From contig NZ_JAGGPK010000019.1 of the NCBI RefSeq assembly GCF_018613855.1, positions 1-63,902 on the forward strand: DNA of 63,902 nt, in the 5' to 3' direction. This DNA is from Arthrobacter sp. ISL-30 (GTDB lineage Bacteria; Actinomycetota; Actinomycetes; Actinomycetales; Micrococcaceae). Position 1 is the stretch's first letter, and every line of letters begins with the position of its first letter. A program made the position numbers and the translations under genes. Shown in pieces: positions 25,315 to 32,712 of this stretch. The notes beneath the pieces were generated by a model. The model did not search any database, was not told the origin of the DNA, and saw only the letters and a program-made list of their open reading frames with translations.

Positions 25315-26038
25315 CTAGGGCACGGCATGCGTTCCCCGCTCAGGCACTGTCGTCCCCTCCAGCCCGGCAATCGCCTGCCGCACTGCTGAGCTCAACAGGA
25401 AGTTCCGGCAGCCGGCGCCGCCCGGTTCCGCTTGCTGGGGCACGTACCCGAACCCGAGTTCGTAGACAGGGTCCGCGAAGCCCAGGGAAGCGCTGGCACC
25501 ATCGTGGCCGAACGCCCGGTAGCTGCCGAATGGCATGCGGGCATGCGACTTCATGAACACCGTGGCGAAGCAGGCGGTCTCGCCGAACACCCGGTCGATC
25601 CCGAAAACCTGCTCGGCGGTCACCGTCCGGATGGTCTCCTCGGTCAGAATTGTTGCATTCGTCCAGGGTGAGGCCGCCTTCGATGCCCAGGAGCCCGGCC
25701 TGGTGCGACAACAACTGGGCGACCTTGATGGTTGCCTTGCCTTCGGCACCGAATTCCGGCCAGTACTTGACCACTTCGGCGTCGGGATCCAACAGACCGT
25801 CCTGGACCAGGAGGGCCATGACCAGCCCGGCCATTCCTTTGGAGCAGGAAAAGATACCGGTGACGGAATCCGGCCGGCAGTGCGGCCCGCCGCTGATATC
25901 CAGGACCTTGATTCCACGGTGATAGGCGCCCAGCTGGGCCGAGTACTCGGGGTCCTGGTCAAGGAAACTGCGGAACAGCTCCGCGACGGACTCAAAGCCC
26001 GGGGCGATAATCTGTGTGTCGGTCCGGTGGAGATCCAT
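25315..26038 (-). pseudogene. serine hydrolase (beta-lactamase/esterase EstB family), internal deletion and frameshift
   Basis: Starts well at 26038 with MDLHRTDTQIIAPGFESVAE and the active-site SxxK in FSCSKGMAGLVMALLVQDG, then a typical LLSHQAGLLGIEGGLTLDE. At about 25645-25655 it jumps into another frame that reads EQVFGIDRVFGETACFATVF and YRAFGHDGASASLGFADPVY, the family C-terminus, to 25315. Relatives are about 380-400 residues; the repaired protein would be about 240. Roughly 150 middle residues, including the Tyr motif region, are therefore missing as well. It is a true pseudogene rather than a simple sequencing error. Confidence 0.8.
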
Positions 26039-26047
26039 CGAGCCAGC

Positions 26048-26953
26048 CTAGCCGCTGTTGCGCCTCCCGGGAGCGAGGGGTGGCCACACCCAGGGTTCCC
26101 TGGGCAGCGCAAGGGGATCGAAGGACGCCAGCGCGTTTACCAACGGGCCCGGCGGGAGGCGAAGGGACTCCAGGATGGTGTCCCTCACCTCTTCGGCGGG
26201 CTGCCCGACGGCGGCAAGGTCGGCGAGCGTGACAGCTCCGTCACGCTTGGCGAGTCGGGCGCCGTCGTGGTTTACCACCAGCGGTACGTGCGCATACTCG
26301 GGGACCGGGTGGCCGAGCAGGGACGCAAGGTACGCCTGGCGCGGAGTCGAGGGCAGGAGGTCGTCGCCCCGGACCACCTGGTCGATCCCCTGATCGGCGT
26401 CGTCCACCACCACGGCGAGGTTGTACGCGGTCACGCCGTCGTTCCTGCGGAGCACGAAGTCGTCCACCACTCCCGTGTAGCTGCCGTGCAGCAGATCCTG
26501 GACTGTCCGGTGCTCGACGTCGGCACGGAGGCGGGTTGCCGCCGGCCGGGAGGCGCGGCGAATCTCACGCTCCGCAGGGGAAAGGTTCCGGCACGTCCCT
26601 GGATAGGCGCCCTGTGGCGCGTGCGGTGCCGAGGGTGCCTCTTGGATTTCACGGCGGGTGCAGAAGCATTCGTAAGTGAGGCCTGCGGCAGTGAGGCGGC
26701 CCAGGGCGGAGTCATAGACCGGCGAGCGATCGGTCTGCCGAATCGGCTCGCCGTCCCATTCGAGGCCGACGGCGGTCAGGTCCCGCAACTGCGCGGCTTC
26801 AGCCCCGGCCCGGGCCCGATCGAGGTCCTCAACGCGGAGCAGGAACTGCCGTCCAGTGGAGCGTGCGAAAAGCCAGGCCAGGATCGCCGTCCGTAGGTTC
26901 CCGACGTGCAGTTCACCCGACGGGCTCGGGGCGAAGCGGCCGGCGGAAGTCAT
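26048..26953 (-). CDS. gluQRS: glutamyl-Q tRNA(Asp) synthetase (301 aa)
   Basis: Truncated paralogue of glutamyl-tRNA synthetase that attaches glutamate to queuosine in tRNA(Asp), a nucleotide modification rather than aminoacylation. The class I signature is GELHVGNLRTA (HIGH-like), and the KMSKS equivalent is RLAKRDGAVT. The Zn-binding cysteines of the family appear in YECFCTRREI and YPGTCRN. The anticodon-binding domain is absent, as expected at about 300 residues. ATG at 26953. A small leader frame overlapping a terminator-like hairpin lies 110 bases upstream on the same strand and may regulate it. Confidence 0.92.
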   Translation of the reverse strand: MTSAGRFAPSPSGELHVGNLRTAILAWLFARSTGRQFLLRVEDLDRARAGAEAAQLRDLTAVGLEWDGEPIRQTDRSPVYDSALGRLTAAGLTYECFCTRREIQEAPSAPHAPQGAYPGTCRNLSPAEREIRRASRPAATRLRADVEHRTVQDLLHGSYTGVVDDFVLRRNDGVTAYNLAVVVDDADQGIDQVVRGDDLLPSTPRQAYLASLLGHPVPEYAHVPLVVNHDGARLAKRDGAVTLADLAAVGQPAEEVRDTILESLRLPPGPLVNALASFDPLALPREPWVWPPLAPGRRNSG

Positions 26954-27070
26954 GGTCCCAGCCTAAAGGGCAGGCCTGCACTGACCACATGCGTGCGGAG
27001 ATTCGCCATTTCTGCGGGGGCGTTGGGGGCATGCAGGGTCTCAGCCGAAACCCTCCCCGAGGCACACAAA

Positions 27071-27116
27071 AGCCCCTCAGCTACCGCAACAAGTGCGGGG
27101 GCCCAGGGGCTCTCAT
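27071..27116 (-). promoter_or_regulatory. possible leader peptide overlapping a terminator-like hairpin upstream of gluQRS
   Basis: On the minus strand an 11-codon frame (27116-27081; MRAPGPPHLLR) sits inside a structure whose outer stem is AGGGGCT/AGCCCCT (27105-27111 with 27071-27077), with an inner CCGC/GCGG stem and a TTTT run after it. No minus-strand gene lies upstream, so the terminator could only act on a leader transcript. The remaining 26954-27362 gap shows no gene I can support. Translation-linked control is conjecture. Confidence 0.35.
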
Positions 27117-27362
27117 GGTGTGTCCGCCGGAGGCGGACCAAGCGGAATGACCATGGTGTGAACAAGAGTCAATCAGCGGCTGCATCCTTGCGGGACGCAT
27201 GGTTCGACTTGCGGGTGGTGTGCCGGTTCGCCGTAGCCTGCGGGGTCAGCGGTCGCTTTGCCCCTTACTGGCCCTAATTGAACAGGAGTGCTACATTCGG
27301 CGCAATGGGGCGGTCCTGCATTGATCAGTCTGACTACCCGGCCAGGAAATTAACGACAAGGG

Positions 27363-27830
27363 ATGATCACTTTGCAGGAGCTCGACGCCACCGACAAGAA
27401 GATCCTGGCCGCCTTGGACGAGGACCCCCGCGTTCCTGTCATGGTCCTGGCCCAGAAGCTTGGCCTCGCTCGCGGCACTGTACATTCACGCCTCGAGCGG
27501 ATGACGACGTCGGGCGCCCTCCGCCCGAACAGCAGCCGGGTCCTTCCGGCGGCCCTGGGGCGAGGGGTTGCCGCTGCGGTGAGCGCGGAGCTGGACCAAA
27601 GCCGGCTTAACGAGGCGATCGCCGCGCTGCGCGAAATCCCGGAAGTGCTGGAATGCCATGCCCCGGCCGGGGACACGGACCTCATCATCCGCGTTGTAGC
27701 CACCAGCCCGGACGACCTCTACCGCGTATCGGAGGAGATCCGCCTGTGCCCGGGCATCGTACGCACGTCCACCAGCATGTTCCTCCGCGAAGTGATTCCC
27801 TACCGAACCACCGGCCTGCTGAATCCCTAG
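27363..27830 (+). CDS. Lrp/AsnC-family transcriptional regulator (155 aa)
   Basis: Feast/famine regulator with an N-terminal helix-turn-helix (LDATDKKILAALDEDPRVPV, LAQKLGLARGTVHSRLERM) and a C-terminal RAM ligand-binding domain (VLECHAPAGDTDLIIRVVAT, seen in part). Such proteins form octamers and sense amino acids. ATG at 27363 follows ACAAGGG. It converges on a second AsnC-type gene 12 bases downstream. Its own target is not evident from position. Confidence 0.9.
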   Translation: MITLQELDATDKKILAALDEDPRVPVMVLAQKLGLARGTVHSRLERMTTSGALRPNSSRVLPAALGRGVAAAVSAELDQSRLNEAIAALREIPEVLECHAPAGDTDLIIRVVATSPDDLYRVSEEIRLCPGIVRTSTSMFLREVIPYRTTGLLNP

Positions 27831-27841
27831 CTCCTGCCGCC

Positions 27842-28297
27842 TTAGACCGGGGGGCCCGCATTCGTCTTAAGGTTCTTCATCACCAGCGTTGACGTCAGGC
27901 GTTCAACGGCGGGCAGTTCCGAGAGCTGGTCGTCGTAGAACCGCTGATACGCCGGCAGGTCAGTGGAGATCACGCGCAGGAGGTAATCCGGCGAACCGAA
28001 CAGCCGCTGCGCCTCCACAATGTTGGGCAGCGCCGCAACGCGGTCCTCGAACGCGGACATGGTTGCGCGATCCGCCTGCCTCAGGGTCACGAAGACGATC
28101 GCCTCGAACCCCAGCCCAATCGCAGCCGGATCGATATCGGCGCGATAGCCGCGAATCACGCCCGAAGACTCCAGGTCCTTCAGCCGCCGATGGCAGGGAG
28201 CAACAGTCAGTCCGACCTTTGAGGCGAGCGCCGTGGCAGTCATTCGGCCGTCCTCTTTGAGGTAGCGCAAAATACTTCTATCAATTCCGTCAACCAC
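27842..28297 (-). CDS. Lrp/AsnC-family transcriptional regulator, probable regulator of the adjacent LysE exporter (151 aa)
   Basis: Second Lrp/AsnC protein: DGIDRSILRYLKEDGRMTAT and LTVAPCHRRLKDLESSGVI make the helix-turn-helix, and GLGFEAIVFVTLRQADR with LFGSPDYLLRVISTDLPAYQ the RAM domain. It is divergent from a LysE/RhtB exporter over 106 bases. This is the standard arrangement in which an AsnC-type activator responds to the amino acid that the exporter removes. The AT-rich AACACTTCTGCCCTCTTTTT region between them (28346 onward) probably carries the exporter promoter. Confidence 0.92.
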   Translation of the reverse strand: MVDGIDRSILRYLKEDGRMTATALASKVGLTVAPCHRRLKDLESSGVIRGYRADIDPAAIGLGFEAIVFVTLRQADRATMSAFEDRVAALPNIVEAQRLFGSPDYLLRVISTDLPAYQRFYDDQLSELPAVERLTSTLVMKNLKTNAGPPV

Positions 28298-28403
28298 AGA
28301 TAAATCTTACCCAAATCCCGGCCAAAGGCGACAAAAGAGAGAACACTTCTGCCCTCTTTTTGCCTAGTCTTTTCCTCGTCAACCTTCTAGCCCGGGAGTC
28401 ATC

Positions 28404-29054
28404 GTGGATCCGCAGCTCTTCCTCGCCTTTGTCCTGATATCGGCCACCCTGGCCTGCACCCCGGGAGTGGACTGGGCCTACTCCATCGCGGCGGGCCTTC
28501 GTGAGCGCAGCTTTATTCCTGCAGTCGCCGGGCTCTGCAGCGGTTATGTGGTGCACACGCTCCTCATGGCGTTTGGCCTGGCGGCCCTTCTGGCCGGCGT
28601 CCCGGGCCTCCTCGGCTGGCTCACCATCGCCGGCGCCGCCTACCTGTTGTGGCTGGGCGTCGGCACCATCCGTTCATGGCGAGGCGCCACCTTCACTGCG
28701 GACGACGCCGTCGGGCAGCCCGGCCGCCGTCAAGCCAGCCAGCTGATGGCCTTCCTGCAGGGGGTGGGCACCAGCGGCATCAACCCGAAAGGGCTGCTGT
28801 TTTTCCTGGCGCTCGTTCCACAGTTCGTCAGTGCCGACGCTGCGTTGCCTGTTCCCGTACAGTCAGGCCTGCTGGGCATGACCTTCGTGGTCCTGGCCGC
28901 GATGGTGTACACGGCCGTGGCGCTGGCCTCGCGGACCCTGCTGCAGTCCAGGCCCGCTGCGGCCCGCGTTGTCACCCTCAGCAGCGGTGTGGTCATGGTG
29001 GTCCTGGGTACCGTGCTGCTGGCCGAGCAGCTTCTCCCCCTGATCCGGGCCTAG
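28404..29054 (+). CDS. LysE/RhtB-family amino acid exporter (216 aa)
   Basis: Six-helix membrane exporter for amino acids or small metabolites. The family start LFLAFVLISATLACTPGVDW (normally PGPN/PGPD; here TPGVD) and GTSGINPKGLLFFLALVPQF are diagnostic. Hydrophobic helices cover most of the length. GTG at 28404 is placed where the family N-terminus begins. Divergent AsnC gene upstream is its likely regulator. Substrate cannot be read from the sequence. Confidence 0.9.
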   Translation: MDPQLFLAFVLISATLACTPGVDWAYSIAAGLRERSFIPAVAGLCSGYVVHTLLMAFGLAALLAGVPGLLGWLTIAGAAYLLWLGVGTIRSWRGATFTADDAVGQPGRRQASQLMAFLQGVGTSGINPKGLLFFLALVPQFVSADAALPVPVQSGLLGMTFVVLAAMVYTAVALASRTLLQSRPAAARVVTLSSGVVMVVLGTVLLAEQLLPLIRA

Positions 29055-29138
29055 AGCTGCCGGGGCCTTTGGTTTTCCGTGGGACCCATGCCCCTGACCC
29101 ATGGACAGGGGGCCGCAGGTCAGGGGTAAGTTGTTCGC

Positions 29139-30161
29139 ATGGCATCCGAGGCGACAATCCTGTCCGTTGAAGGTCCGCACGGCACCCGTGAGGTGCGCAT
29201 CTCGAGTCCGAGCCGCGTTATGTGGCCGGAACTCGGGATCACCAAGCTGGACCTGGCGAAGTATCTTGTTGACGTAGGCGAAGCATTCATTGCCTCCAAC
29301 GGAGATCGGCCGGTCTCCTTGCAACGATTCTCAGACACCATTGAGGGCGAGCAGTACTTCTCGAAGAACCCGCCGAAGGGCGCCCCGGACTTCATTCGTT
29401 CGGTGAATGTTGTTTATCCCAGCGCACGGTCGCACCCGCAGCTGGTGCTGGATGAACCGGCGGCGGCCGTGTGGGCGGCGCAAATGAACACTGTGGTTTT
29501 TCACCCGTGGCCCTCGCGTGCAGAGAACTCGGATAACCCTGACCAGCTGCGCATCGATTTGGATCCACAGCCCGGCACCGATTTCGACGACGCCGTGCCG
29601 GCCGCCCTTGAGCTTCGAAAGGTGCTCGAGGAAGCGGGACTCAACGCGTTCATCAAAACGTCAGGAAATCGTGGCATTCACGTCTATGCCCCTATTGAGC
29701 CGGTACGGGAGTTCCTTGATGTCCGTCATGCAGTGATTGCTGCAGCGCGCGAGCTTGAGCGGCGGATGCCGGATAAGGTCACGACGTCCTGGTGGAAGGA
29801 GGAGCGCGGGAAGAAGGTGTTCGTCGATTTCAACCAGGCCAATCGCGACCGGACGATTGCCGGAGCCTACAGTCCGCGAGCTCTGGCCCACGCTCCGGTG
29901 TCGTGCCCTATTGAGTGGGAGGAACTGGAGTCGGTCAGCCCGAAGGATTTCACGATGCTTACGGTTCCTGAGCGGCTGCGTACGGTGGGTGACCCGTGGG
30001 CCCGGTTCCATGAAAAGCCGGGCACCACCGACACGCTGCTGGAGTGGTGGCAGCGTGACCTGGACGCAGGGCTGGGTGAGATGCCGTTCCCTCCGGATTA
30101 TCCGAAGATGCCCGGGGAGCCGCCAAGGGTGCAGCCAAGCCGGGCGAAGAAGGACAACTAG
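29139..30161 (+). CDS. LigD-type polymerase (PolDom) protein for end joining (340 aa)
   Basis: Primase-like polymerase domain related to the one in the multi-domain ligase LigD, used in Ku-dependent non-homologous end joining to add ribo- or deoxynucleotides at breaks. RIDLDPQPG holds the paired catalytic Asp residues. TSGNRGIHVYAPI and AGAYSPRALAHAPVSCPIEW are conserved. SPSRVMWPELGITKLDLAKY is the typical start. No ligase or nuclease domain is present and no ku gene lies in the window, so it is a stand-alone PolDom. Length is normal for these. Confidence 0.92.
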   Translation: MASEATILSVEGPHGTREVRISSPSRVMWPELGITKLDLAKYLVDVGEAFIASNGDRPVSLQRFSDTIEGEQYFSKNPPKGAPDFIRSVNVVYPSARSHPQLVLDEPAAAVWAAQMNTVVFHPWPSRAENSDNPDQLRIDLDPQPGTDFDDAVPAALELRKVLEEAGLNAFIKTSGNRGIHVYAPIEPVREFLDVRHAVIAAARELERRMPDKVTTSWWKEERGKKVFVDFNQANRDRTIAGAYSPRALAHAPVSCPIEWEELESVSPKDFTMLTVPERLRTVGDPWARFHEKPGTTDTLLEWWQRDLDAGLGEMPFPPDYPKMPGEPPRVQPSRAKKDN

Positions 30162-30207
30162 GGCGTTACCGGCGTGGTGCCGCTAGCGGCCTAGTGCTGC
30201 TACAGGC

Positions 30208-31191
30208 CTAATCGGCGTCGTCCTCGCCGAAGTCCTGCTTCCACAAGCGGCGCACTTGGACGTCCTTGCTGATTCCGTCCACGGTCTCAACCTTCGTGGC
30301 CTGGCGCTGGCGGGCCCGTTCGCTGAGGCTGAATCGTCCCGCATCAAGGGCCAGCAGCGCACGGTCCGTGATGGCGTCATTGCGCAACGCCAGCGCCGTC
30401 TTGCGGCGGCGGAGGACTTCCTTCAGCGCGACGTTCGCCCCGCCAAATGCGCCGAGCGCCCGCAGTGACCTGGCCCTGATCAGGAGCAAGGCCGCCGACA
30501 GGTCATCCTCGTTGAGCAGCTCGTCAGTCCAGTCGTCGACGTCGGCGTGTCGTCCAAGTGCCTGGGCGGCGGTGCAGCGGGCCAGTGCATGGGGCAGCGA
30601 CGGCGGCAAGGCACCCAGCGCCTGCAGCGCCTCCTTGATGCGCCCTGTTTCCCGGAGGCAGTGGGACAAGGCGAGGAACACGGACTCCTCACTGAACAGG
30701 ACCGGAACGTCAATCCGCTCTGCGACTTCAACCCTGGTGACCACGGTCTGCAGGTAGGTCGCGGAGAACTGGCTGGCGTCGTCGTCGATCCTCAGGGAGA
30801 GTCCTCGCTGAAGGAGCTCCGCGGCCCGCTGATAGCCGCCCTGCTTGTAGGACAGCAGGCCGGCCATGACAAAGCAAAGCCCTGCCCAGCCTGGATTTGC
30901 CCGGCCGAGGGCGATCAGCCGCTCGGGTTCGGTGCTGGTGAAGATGGCCTGATGCATAGCCTTCGCGGTTTTTCCCCCCATGCGCTTGAGCCTCGGAACG
31001 CTACCCAGCACAGCGAGGCGGCGCGGGTCCCGGCCGCCCAGCGCCCCGGCGGCGCTCTCCCCCACATCCTCGGCAAGTCGACGCAGCTGGGTGCGGACGT
31101 GCCCATTACGGAACGGTGTGAAGTCGCGGCTGTCCCGATAGATCGGCCCATAGACAGACGATCCGGCGCCGAGCTGATGCCCATCGTTCAT
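30208..31191 (-). CDS. helical-repeat (TPR-like) protein (327 aa)
   Basis: Mostly alpha-helical protein with TPR-like helix pairs from about residue 95 to 290 (GWAGLCFVMAGLLSYKQGGY, QRAAELLQRGLSLRIDD, SVFLALSHCLRETGRIKEAL, ALARCTAAQALGRHADVD). No signal peptide or membrane helix. It is convergent with the LigD polymerase gene. I do not recognise a specific family. A scaffold or interaction role is all that the repeats suggest. Confidence 0.75.
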   Translation of the reverse strand: MNDGHQLGAGSSVYGPIYRDSRDFTPFRNGHVRTQLRRLAEDVGESAAGALGGRDPRRLAVLGSVPRLKRMGGKTAKAMHQAIFTSTEPERLIALGRANPGWAGLCFVMAGLLSYKQGGYQRAAELLQRGLSLRIDDDASQFSATYLQTVVTRVEVAERIDVPVLFSEESVFLALSHCLRETGRIKEALQALGALPPSLPHALARCTAAQALGRHADVDDWTDELLNEDDLSAALLLIRARSLRALGAFGGANVALKEVLRRRKTALALRNDAITDRALLALDAGRFSLSERARQRQATKVETVDGISKDVQVRRLWKQDFGEDDAD

Positions 31192-31391
31192 GGACCCATG
31201 CTAACCGGACTGACTGGCGGCGGGGACGGGCTTGCGCCCCCTGTGCAAAACGGCGGTCCCGGGTGCACACCACCTGCATTACAGGGGCTTGCGGGAGTAA
31301 AATGTGGGCGTCGGCAGGATTCCGACGACTTCTTGCCGCGAGGCCGGTCCTCCAATCGAAGGACCGGTTAGTCAAGGGTATGGGAGGAAAC

Positions 31392-31865
31392 ATGAGCACC
31401 GCATCGCACCCCGCCTCACACCATCACGCGATGGGTTTGACACTACGCAATACGGCAATGGGTGTTGGAGTGGTATTTCTGCTGGTTGGCATCCTGGGGT
31501 TCATCCCGGGCATCACAACCAATTACGGCGCCATGACTTTTGCAGGGCCGGAGTCAGGGGCAGCGCTGTTTGGTATTTTCCAAGTATCTATTCTGCACAA
31601 CATCGTCCACCTGCTCTTTGGGGTTGCCGGAGTGGCCATGGCCAGGAGCGACAGGAATTCACGCCTGTTCCTGGTTGGCGGCGGCATCGTGTATCTGGTG
31701 CTGTGGCTGTACGGCCTGCTCTTCGCCGGCCCCACGGCTGCAAACTTCGTGCCGATGAACAACGCGGATAACTGGCTGCACCTGATTCTTGGCGTGGCCA
31801 TGCTCGGCCTTGGCCTTTGGCTGGGCCGCGACCTCAGGGACGACGCACGGCGCCGCTCGATGTAA
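31392..31865 (+). CDS. DUF4383-type small membrane protein (157 aa)
   Basis: Four-helix membrane protein of the DUF4383 type common in actinobacteria. Helices are near residues 20-40, 62-85, 95-115 and 130-148. VSILHNIVHLLFGVAGVAMA and DNWLHLILGVAMLGLGLWLG carry the conserved His residues. ATG at 31392 follows GGGAGGAA. A long in-frame extension upstream has no such character. Function unknown. It ends in a perfect 20 bp stem terminator. Confidence 0.85.
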   Translation: MSTASHPASHHHAMGLTLRNTAMGVGVVFLLVGILGFIPGITTNYGAMTFAGPESGAALFGIFQVSILHNIVHLLFGVAGVAMARSDRNSRLFLVGGGIVYLVLWLYGLLFAGPTAANFVPMNNADNWLHLILGVAMLGLGLWLGRDLRDDARRRSM

Positions 31866-31901
31866 TGGGGTTACCGCGGGGGGTCTTTTCCCACCGCAAA
31901 T

Positions 31902-31948
31902 TGACAGACCACGGCAGTCCGGGACGCTCGGACTGCCGTGGTCTGTCA
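31902..31948. terminator. perfect 20 bp stem between convergent genes
   Basis: TGACAGACCACGGCAGTCCG (31902-31921) is followed after seven bases by its exact complement (31929-31948). It lies behind the DUF4383 gene and just before family 2 palindrome copy 3, so the convergent pair is separated by two hairpins. Confidence 0.75.
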
Positions 31949-31957
31949 TACCCAAGC

Positions 31958-32018
31958 AATGCGGGGTCACTTACGGCCCATAATTGGCCTTCGATTGGGC
32001 CTTAAGCGACCCCGCGTT
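31958..32018. repeat. dispersed palindromic element, family 2, copy 3
   Basis: Left arm AATGCGGGGTCACTTACGGC-CCA (31958-31980) and right arm TGGGCCTTAAGCGACCCCGC-GTT (31996-32018) pair with three mismatches. An inner TTGGCC stem adds to the structure, and GGTTTG follows as in copy 2. It ends 13 bases before the response-regulator stop codon, at a convergent gene junction. Confidence 0.75.
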
Positions 32019-32031
32019 GGTTTGTAATGCT

Positions 32032-32712
32032 TCAGCCCAGCAGGCGGTGCTCGTAGGCGAAAGCTACGAGCTGCAGTCTTGATTTGACTCCTAGCTTGGA
32101 GAGCACGCTCCGGAGGTGGCTCTTTACTGTTGCCTCTGAGACGAACAGGCTTTCTGCAATGTCCCCATTGGCCAGGCCCTTCGCTGCCAGGAGGAAGACG
32201 TCCCGTTCGCGGACCGTCAGTTGGTCCAGCACCGCCAGGTCCGGACCTGCCGCTGGCACAGTTCGGGCGGCGTGCTGGAAGAGCTCATGTACCGACCCCG
32301 GTGCGATCACTGAATAACCCGAATAGACGGTGCGGATGGCGGCCAGCAGGAACTCGGGCTCCGCGCTCTTGAGGAGATAGCCGCTGGCGCCGGCCTGAAC
32401 AGCTTCGACGACGGCCTGGTCGCGATTGAAGGTGGTCAGCGCAATGATCCTGGGCTTGTCCTCGCCAACGGCGGCCGAGTGGTCGGCGATCCGGCGGGTA
32501 GCGGCGACACCGTCGAGCACGGGCATCCGCAGATCCATCAGCATCACATCCGGCCGCTTCGATGCGGCCAGCGCCACGGCCTCTTCCCCATCGCGCGCTT
32601 CCCCTACCAGGGCCATGTCGTCCTGGCTTTGAATGAGCATCCGAATGCCCGCGCGAAAGAGCTCCTGGTCATCCACCAGGGCAACGCCGATGGCCGCGGC
32701 AGCATCAGCCAT
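32032..32712 (-). CDS. NarL/LuxR-type response regulator (226 aa)
   Basis: Receiver domain at residues 1-125, with the acidic pair in VALVDDQELFRAG, phospho-acceptor Asp in MLMDLRMPVLDG and switch Lys in GYLLKSAEPEFL. It is followed by a LuxR helix-turn-helix (LTVRERDVFLLAAKGLANGD, FVSEATVKSHLRSVLSKLGV). It should be phosphorylated by the kinase whose gene overlaps it upstream by eight bases. ATG at 32712 is where the receiver begins; a longer upstream frame lies within the kinase gene and is rejected. Target genes unknown. Confidence 0.93.
   Translation of the reverse strand: MADAAAAIGVALVDDQELFRAGIRMLIQSQDDMALVGEARDGEEAVALAASKRPDVMLMDLRMPVLDGVAATRRIADHSAAVGEDKPRIIALTTFNRDQAVVEAVQAGASGYLLKSAEPEFLLAAIRTVYSGYSVIAPGSVHELFQHAARTVPAAGPDLAVLDQLTVRERDVFLLAAKGLANGDIAESLFVSEATVKSHLRSVLSKLGVKSRLQLVAFAYEHRLLG

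Noticed and set aside
27061..27150. Possible tRNA gene in the gap upstream of gluQRS
   Set aside because: No cloverleaf with a T-arm GGTTCRA and acceptor pairing could be drawn. The structure fits a terminator-type hairpin better.
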